Shown piece after piece: positions 29,722-32,842 of a stretch of DNA of 32,842 nucleotides. The first letter of the stretch is position 1; the number at the start of each line of letters is the position of its first letter. Origin of the DNA: Alphaproteobacteria bacterium. GTDB taxonomy: Bacteria > Pseudomonadota > Alphaproteobacteria > Rhizobiales > Beijerinckiaceae. Position numbers and translations under genes: made by a program. The notes under the pieces are model-generated. The model did no database searches, had not been told where the DNA came from, and saw only the letters and a program-made list of their open reading frames with translations. The stretch spans positions 1-32,842 of the forward strand of contig JAPOIA010000005.1 in the NCBI GenBank assembly GCA_029979185.1, in the 5' to 3' direction.

Positions 29722-29740
29722 TTAAGGGGCCGTTAACCAT
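29722..29740 (+). promoter_or_regulatory. CtrA-type binding site (full consensus)
   Basis: TTAA-GGGGCCG-TTAACCAT matches TTAA-N7-TTAA exactly and ends in the extended half-site TTAACCAT. It lies 47 bases before the ATG of the gene at 29788 and about 170 bases from the ftsE start on the other strand. CtrA is the cell-cycle master regulator of Alphaproteobacteria. Whether it activates or represses either gene cannot be told. Confidence 0.6.
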
Positions 29741-29787
29741 AAGCCTGCACCAGTAGGGGAAATCGACCAACCAGGCAAAGCAGCTTC

Positions 29788-30585
29788 ATGGCGCCGCATT
29801 CGAGCGAACAATCGGCCAGCGAACACATGGCCGAACCAATGATCGAACCGACAATCGATCCGACTCCAGAATCGCAGGCCGTGCGGCCGAAGGCGCCGAT
29901 AGTCGAACCCGACCCGCTGGCGGCCATGGAACGGGCGCAGACGAGTATCGACGCCAAGGCTCAGGCAAAGGCGCAGGCCAAGGCCGAAGCGAAAGCAGCC
30001 AGGGCCGCAAAGGCGGCGCAGCAAGCTGAAGCCAAGGCCGCCCGCAAGGCGCAGAAGCAGGCGGAGCGGCAGGTCGCGAAGACCGCCCGGCGCGCGGCAC
30101 GGGCGCAACGGGCCGCCGACGGGTTGCGGTTTGCCTTCGCGAAAAAAATGTTTCGCGGCATGACCTCCGCGCCGGCGATGTTCTTCTTCGCAACCATCAT
30201 TGCACCGGGCCTGCTGCTTGGTGCGCGGCAAACCATCGTCGCCAATCTCCCCGTAACCGCGAAGGCCTATGCGGCCATCGGCATGCCCGTGAATCTCGAC
30301 GGGCTCGACCTGCGCGGCGTTTCCTCGGTCATGAAAACGGAAGACGGCGGCCGCTTCCTGCTGATCCGCGGCGAGATCGTCAACCTGCGCGAGCGCACCG
30401 GCAATCTGCCGAACCTGCAGCTTGCCCTGCGCGGGCCGGACGGGCGCGCCATGTACACCTGGCAGGCCCCCTCGCCGACCAGGACAATCAAGGCCCGCGA
30501 TTCCATCCGCTTCGTCGCACGGCTCGATTCCCCGCCGGAAGGCGCGAAGGACGTGGTGGTGGAGTTTGCCCGCAAGGGCGGGTGA
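29788..30585 (+). CDS. Ala/Lys-rich membrane protein with DUF3426-like C-terminal domain, zinc ribbon missing
   Basis: The 265 residues divide into an acidic low-complexity start (1-50), a strongly Ala/Lys/Gln/Glu-rich helical stretch (56-112; AKAQAKAQAKAEAKAARAAK), one membrane segment (SAPAMFFFATIIAPGLLLGARQ, ~130-150) and a C-terminal beta-rich domain (NLDGLDLRGVSSV, LLIRGEIVNLRE, ALRGPDGRAMYTW, DSIRFVARLDSPPEGAKDVVVEFARK). The C-terminal domain resembles that of the rhizobial MJ0042 zinc-ribbon/DUF3426 proteins usually found beside ftsE. Those proteins begin with a CxxC...CxxC ribbon; this one has no cysteine at all, and I found no ribbon in other frames upstream. The basic coil is predicted on the cytoplasmic side and the domain in the periplasm. 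Divergent from ftsE, with a CtrA-type site upstream. Function unknown. Confidence 0.82.
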   Translation: MAPHSSEQSASEHMAEPMIEPTIDPTPESQAVRPKAPIVEPDPLAAMERAQTSIDAKAQAKAQAKAEAKAARAAKAAQQAEAKAARKAQKQAERQVAKTARRAARAQRAADGLRFAFAKKMFRGMTSAPAMFFFATIIAPGLLLGARQTIVANLPVTAKAYAAIGMPVNLDGLDLRGVSSVMKTEDGGRFLLIRGEIVNLRERTGNLPNLQLALRGPDGRAMYTWQAPSPTRTIKARDSIRFVARLDSPPEGAKDVVVEFARKGG

Positions 30586-30621
30586 GACGCCACGCGGCCT
30601 TCATCCCGAGGAACGCGCCAA

Positions 30622-30664
30622 GCATCGGCCCGAATAGTTGCAGGCTTTTCGGACAAGCCGATGC
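30622..30664. repeat. Palindromic repeat, copy 1 (diverged)
   Basis: GCATCGG ... CCGATGC with the inner AGTTGCAGGCTTTTCGGACA shared in part with the two later copies. The outer stem has changed on both sides (CGG/CCG in place of CAA/TTG), so pairing is kept. Confidence 0.75.
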
Positions 30665-30679
30665 GCAAAGGCGCGCGTG

Positions 30680-30752
30680 TCTCGAAGGATGGAAATAATC
30701 TCCCGCCCCCGTCCTTCGAGACGCAGCGCTTCGCGCTGCTCCTCAGGATGAG
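30680..30752. repeat. Inverted pair of the 'CCTTCGAGACGC...CCTCAGGATGAGG' repeat
   Basis: GTCTCGAAGGA (from 30679) faces TCCTTCGAGAC (to 30722), an 11-bp perfect inverted repeat. The second arm continues into GCAGCGCTTCGCGCTGC and TCCTCAGGATGAGG. I recall this sequence as a dispersed repeat of many alphaproteobacterial intergenic regions. Confidence 0.6.
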
Positions 30753-30827
30753 GGCTTGCTCTGCATTTTCCGCGATGACAGCGTGCGTATAGAAATTCAA
30801 ACAGCCGTCCGCACCTTCGATGTCTGT

Positions 30828-30868
30828 CCACATCCCCGGCCAAGCGCAGCGCAGAGCCGGAGATGTGG
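30828..30868. repeat. Long imperfect hairpin (CCACATCCCCGGC / GCCGGAGATGTGG)
   Basis: Two 13-base arms with one mismatch enclose AAGCGCAGCGCAGA-type sequence. The CCCCGGC...GCCGGGG form is typical of dispersed rhizobial palindromes. No T-tract follows. Confidence 0.6.
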
Positions 30869-30952
30869 TGTATGACGCAAACACCTTCCCCGGAATTTCA
30901 AACAGCAGCCCACGATCCCGCGCCACGAGTAGCCGGGTTGTTGAACAGGATC

Positions 30953-30991
30953 GCATCAACCCGAAAAGTTGCAGACTTTTCGGGTTGATGC
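30953..30991. repeat. Palindromic repeat, copy 2 (perfect)
   Basis: GCATCAACCCGAAAAGT and its exact reverse complement form a 17-bp stem around a 5-base loop (TGCAG). This is the best-formed copy of the three. Confidence 0.9.
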
Positions 30992-31199
30992 GCAGAAATG
31001 CAAGGGGCCGGAACACCGGGCAACCACAAGCAATTTTAATAGAACGCGGTCGCCCAACGTTCCGGCACGGCATTTTACAGTCCCGAACTCCCGCTCTTCC
31101 ACCGTTTGGAAATACAGCAAGCCGCATCTCCTCACGCTCCCCAGTGCGCATTGCACAGACAGGTCGTAATGCCTGACGGTCGGGCGCTAGCTTGCCCAC

Positions 31200-31242
31200 G
31201 CATCAACCCGAAAAGTTGAAGACTTTTCGGACAAGTTGATGC
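31200..31242. repeat. Palindromic repeat, copy 3
   Basis: The left arm GCATCAACCCGAAAAGT is identical to copy 2. The right arm reads ACTTTTCGG then ACAAG then TTGATGC, so one inner segment is replaced, as in copy 1, while the outer 7 bp still pair. Confidence 0.85.
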
Positions 31243-31491
31243 GCAAACAAACGTGTCGGAACCGCCCCGGACGCGCGTCTTCGGTAGAGACCCGCGCCGG
31301 AGGAACCGCTCGCCGCCCGCCCATCAAGACCGCTCATGATCGACCCCTCGCGTGGACGGCGATGGGCGGATTATGGGAGAGGTTTTGGGGTGGGGGATAA
31401 AAGAGGCGAACCTTTTCGCCCTGGGCAGTTTGATTTCGCAACGCATACGACCTGTTGCATATCGCAGACATTACGCGGGCTGCACCTGCGC

Positions 31492-32274
31492 TCATTCCAC
31501 CCGCAGTTTATCCGTTTCCTCGAAGACGATCTGGTCGGCCCATTGCATGGCAGTGACGCGCTGGGCCTGGGTGCGGACGGTCCATGTCATGACCGGCACG
31601 TCGAGGGCCTTGCGCAACAGGTTGGGGGTCGCATGCGGTAGGTCGGCGATGTTCCAGGACAGGAAATCGGGCCGGGTCTTTTCCCATTGCAGGAAGTGGG
31701 TGAGGCTTGTCCTGACTGGCGCGCTCAGTTTTTCCCATTCGGGGTGGTCGTAACCGGCTTCCGCGACCATGCCGAGCGGCACGTGGTTCATGCCCAGCAC
31801 GCCCTGGTTCTGGCGGAGATAGGCCATTATCGCGGGATCGAAACTCTTCAGCGCGACCTGCGTGTTCGTGGCGGCGATGATCTGCGACAGGCGCGCCACG
31901 GGCCTCGTATTGCCGGCGAAGTCGCTTTTTATTTCTACTACCAGCGGCGTGCGTCCGTCGATGATGGCGAGGAATTCTTCCAGCGTCGGGATATGGCCGC
32001 TGCCGTTGCGAAACTGCAGGCCGCGCAAGTCTGTTGCGGTACGGGCGGCAAGCGGGCCGGAGCCGTTGGTCAGCCGCTCGAGGTCGTAATCATGGAAGAC
32101 GACAAACTGGCCGTCGGTGGTGCATTGCACATCGCATTCGATGGCGAAACGTCGTGCTATCGCTGCTTCCGCCGCCGCGATGGTGTTCTCGACGATGGTG
32201 CGGTTGCCGTCGTGCAGGCCGCGGTGGGCGACCGGGCGCGCCAGCAGCCATTTGCGCCAGCCGGTATCTGTCAT
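31492..32274 (-). CDS. Glycerophosphodiester phosphodiesterase
   Basis: The enzyme hydrolyses glycerophosphodiesters to an alcohol and glycerol-3-phosphate. The TIM-barrel metal and catalytic residues are visible: HRG at 17-19 (VAHRGLHDGN), ENT at 29-31, ECDVQ with E46 and D48, and VFHDYDLERLT with the catalytic H61. VVEIKSDF and MTWTVRTQ near the C-terminus complete the pattern. No signal peptide is seen, so it is probably cytoplasmic (UgpQ-like). The length of 260 residues is normal. Its ATG overlaps the RidA stop (TAATG), so the two are co-translated; the track frame's longer N-terminus lies within ridA in another frame. Confidence 0.93.
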   Translation of the reverse strand: MTDTGWRKWLLARPVAHRGLHDGNRTIVENTIAAAEAAIARRFAIECDVQCTTDGQFVVFHDYDLERLTNGSGPLAARTATDLRGLQFRNGSGHIPTLEEFLAIIDGRTPLVVEIKSDFAGNTRPVARLSQIIAATNTQVALKSFDPAIMAYLRQNQGVLGMNHVPLGMVAEAGYDHPEWEKLSAPVRTSLTHFLQWEKTRPDFLSWNIADLPHATPNLLRKALDVPVMTWTVRTQAQRVTAMQWADQIVFEETDKLRVE

Positions 32275-32774
32275 TATGCAATTTCGAACATGGCGTCGAT
32301 CTCCACGGCGGCGTTCATCGGCAGGTTGGCCACGCCGACCGCCGCGCGGGCATGTTTGCCCTTTTCCCCGAAGACCGCAACCATAAGATCGGACGCGCCG
32401 TTGATTATGGCCGGGATGTTGGAATAGTCCGGGGCGACGTTGACGAAACCGCCGAGGCGGATGCAGCGGGCAATGCGGTTGAGCGATCCCACCGCCTCCC
32501 GGGCCTGGGCCAGTATGTTGATGGCGCATTGGCGCGCCGCGGCCTGGCCGGCTTCGTTGAAGATGTCGTGCCCGAGCTTGCCGGTAAATTCCGGCGGCAG
32601 TTTTCTATCGGCATCGAAAGGCAACTGGCCGGAAATGACCAGCTGATTGCCGGAAATGACAAACGGCAGGTAGTTGGCTACCGGCGCGGCGGGACGAGGC
32701 AAGGTTATTCCCTTCGCCTTCAGCCGGGCTTCGGCCGTTTGCGCGGAAGAGGTGGATTGTGCTGCGTCTGGCAA
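32274..32774 (-). CDS. RidA family protein
   Basis: RidA (YjgF/YER057c/UK114) proteins hydrolyse reactive enamines and imines, such as 2-aminoacrylate, released by PLP enzymes. NYLPFVISGNQLVISGQLPFD, AARQCAINILAQAREAVGSLNRIARCIRLGGFVN and ARAAVGVANLPMNAAVEIDAMFEIA match the family; the arginine before AAVGVANLP is the substrate carboxylate anchor. This is the longer sub-group (~150-170 residues), distinct from the 130-residue RidA proper. No ATG suits; TTG 32774 has GGGAG 6 bases upstream and gives 166 residues. The track start 32840 adds a basic stretch of doubtful value. First gene of a two-gene unit with the phosphodiesterase. Confidence 0.9.
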   Translation of the reverse strand: MPDAAQSTSSAQTAEARLKAKGITLPRPAAPVANYLPFVISGNQLVISGQLPFDADRKLPPEFTGKLGHDIFNEAGQAAARQCAINILAQAREAVGSLNRIARCIRLGGFVNVAPDYSNIPAIINGASDLMVAVFGEKGKHARAAVGVANLPMNAAVEIDAMFEIA

Positions 32775-32842
32775 TGCGAACTCCCGGCGTTTATGCTGCG
32801 GGCGACAGATTCGCCTGCTTTGTGGTCGCGTTTCCGTCATAC

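Larger units (their letters stand above)
30586..31491. other. 906-bp gene-free region with a cluster of palindromic repeats
   Basis: No open frame here has protein character. The ORF at 30267..31199 (minus) is antisense to the gene at 29788 and runs through the repeats. The region holds three related palindromes of one kind, an inverted pair and stem of another, and a third long imperfect hairpin, all listed separately. It ends at the converging stop of the glycerophosphodiesterase gene. Confidence 0.7.

Noticed and set aside
28736-29725. 329-aa plus-strand ORF across ftsX/ftsE
   Set aside because: Antisense to two overlapping, well supported genes and without domain features.
30267-31199. 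310-aa minus-strand ORF overlapping the DUF3426-like gene and the repeat cluster
   Set aside because: Half of it is antisense to a supported gene and the rest is translated palindromic repeat. Similar frames arise wherever these repeats occur.

Overview
The window looks like a chromosomal segment of an alphaproteobacterium of the order Hyphomicrobiales (Rhizobiales). The base composition is fairly GC-rich. The evidence is a detached F1 operon atpHAGDC, a priA gene on its upstream side, hemC-hemD, metX-metW, a chorismate mutase/hisC/tyrC set followed by a DUF2125 gene, ftsE-ftsX-plsC, and a RidA/glycerophosphodiesterase pair. The genus cannot be named from the sequence alone. Almost everything is housekeeping. 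I found no phage, transposase, CRISPR array, toxin-antitoxin pair or defence locus.

Layout. 1-3 kb: a CelD/BcsL-type GNAT protein whose first ~27 residues look like an RND-efflux adaptor, facing an acyl-CoA synthetase. 3.2-4.3 kb: a TerC-family membrane protein that shares a bidirectional terminator with the ATP synthase operon. 4.3-9.3 kb: atpC, atpD, atpG, atpA and atpH, transcribed leftward from atpH. 9.7-15.4 kb: a lone CDP-glucose 4,6-dehydratase, an orphan tripartite-tricarboxylate (TTT) substrate-binding protein, priA, and a second orphan TTT substrate-binding protein. These separate priA from atpH, which I recall as neighbours in many relatives. 15.5-17.1 kb: hemD and hemC. 17.3 kb: tRNA-Gly(GCC) with a recognisable promoter. 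17.6-19.3 kb: a small GNAT enzyme and a PQQ-type sugar dehydrogenase gene cut by one in-frame TAA.

19.4-21.3 kb: metW and metX, divergent from a rightward set made of a chorismate mutase-domain protein, a stand-alone receiver protein, hisC and tyrC (aromatic amino acid and histidine synthesis). 25.4-27.9 kb: DUF2125 protein, ChaC-like gamma-glutamylcyclotransferase and plsC. 27.9-29.6 kb: ftsX and ftsE (septal ABC-type complex), in one leftward operon with plsC. A full CtrA-type site (TTAA-N7-TTAACCAT) lies between ftsE and the divergent gene at 29.8 kb. That gene encodes an Ala/Lys-rich membrane protein that keeps the C-terminal domain of the rhizobial MJ0042 zinc-ribbon/DUF3426 family but has no zinc ribbon. 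30.6-31.5 kb: a 0.9-kb gene-free stretch packed with palindromic repeats of at least three kinds. 31.5-32.8 kb: a glycerophosphodiester phosphodiesterase and a RidA-family protein in one transcription unit.

The best leads are modest: the nonsense-interrupted sugar dehydrogenase, the adaptor-like N-terminus at the left edge, the zinc-ribbon-less protein with its CtrA site, the solo receiver inside an aromatic-amino-acid set, the orphan TTT receptors on both sides of priA, a possible pseudoknot in the metX leader, and the palindrome cluster. I do not see a convincing new multi-gene system. Where the first start in the ORF track lacked support, I chose an internal start from a ribosome binding site or family length and said so.
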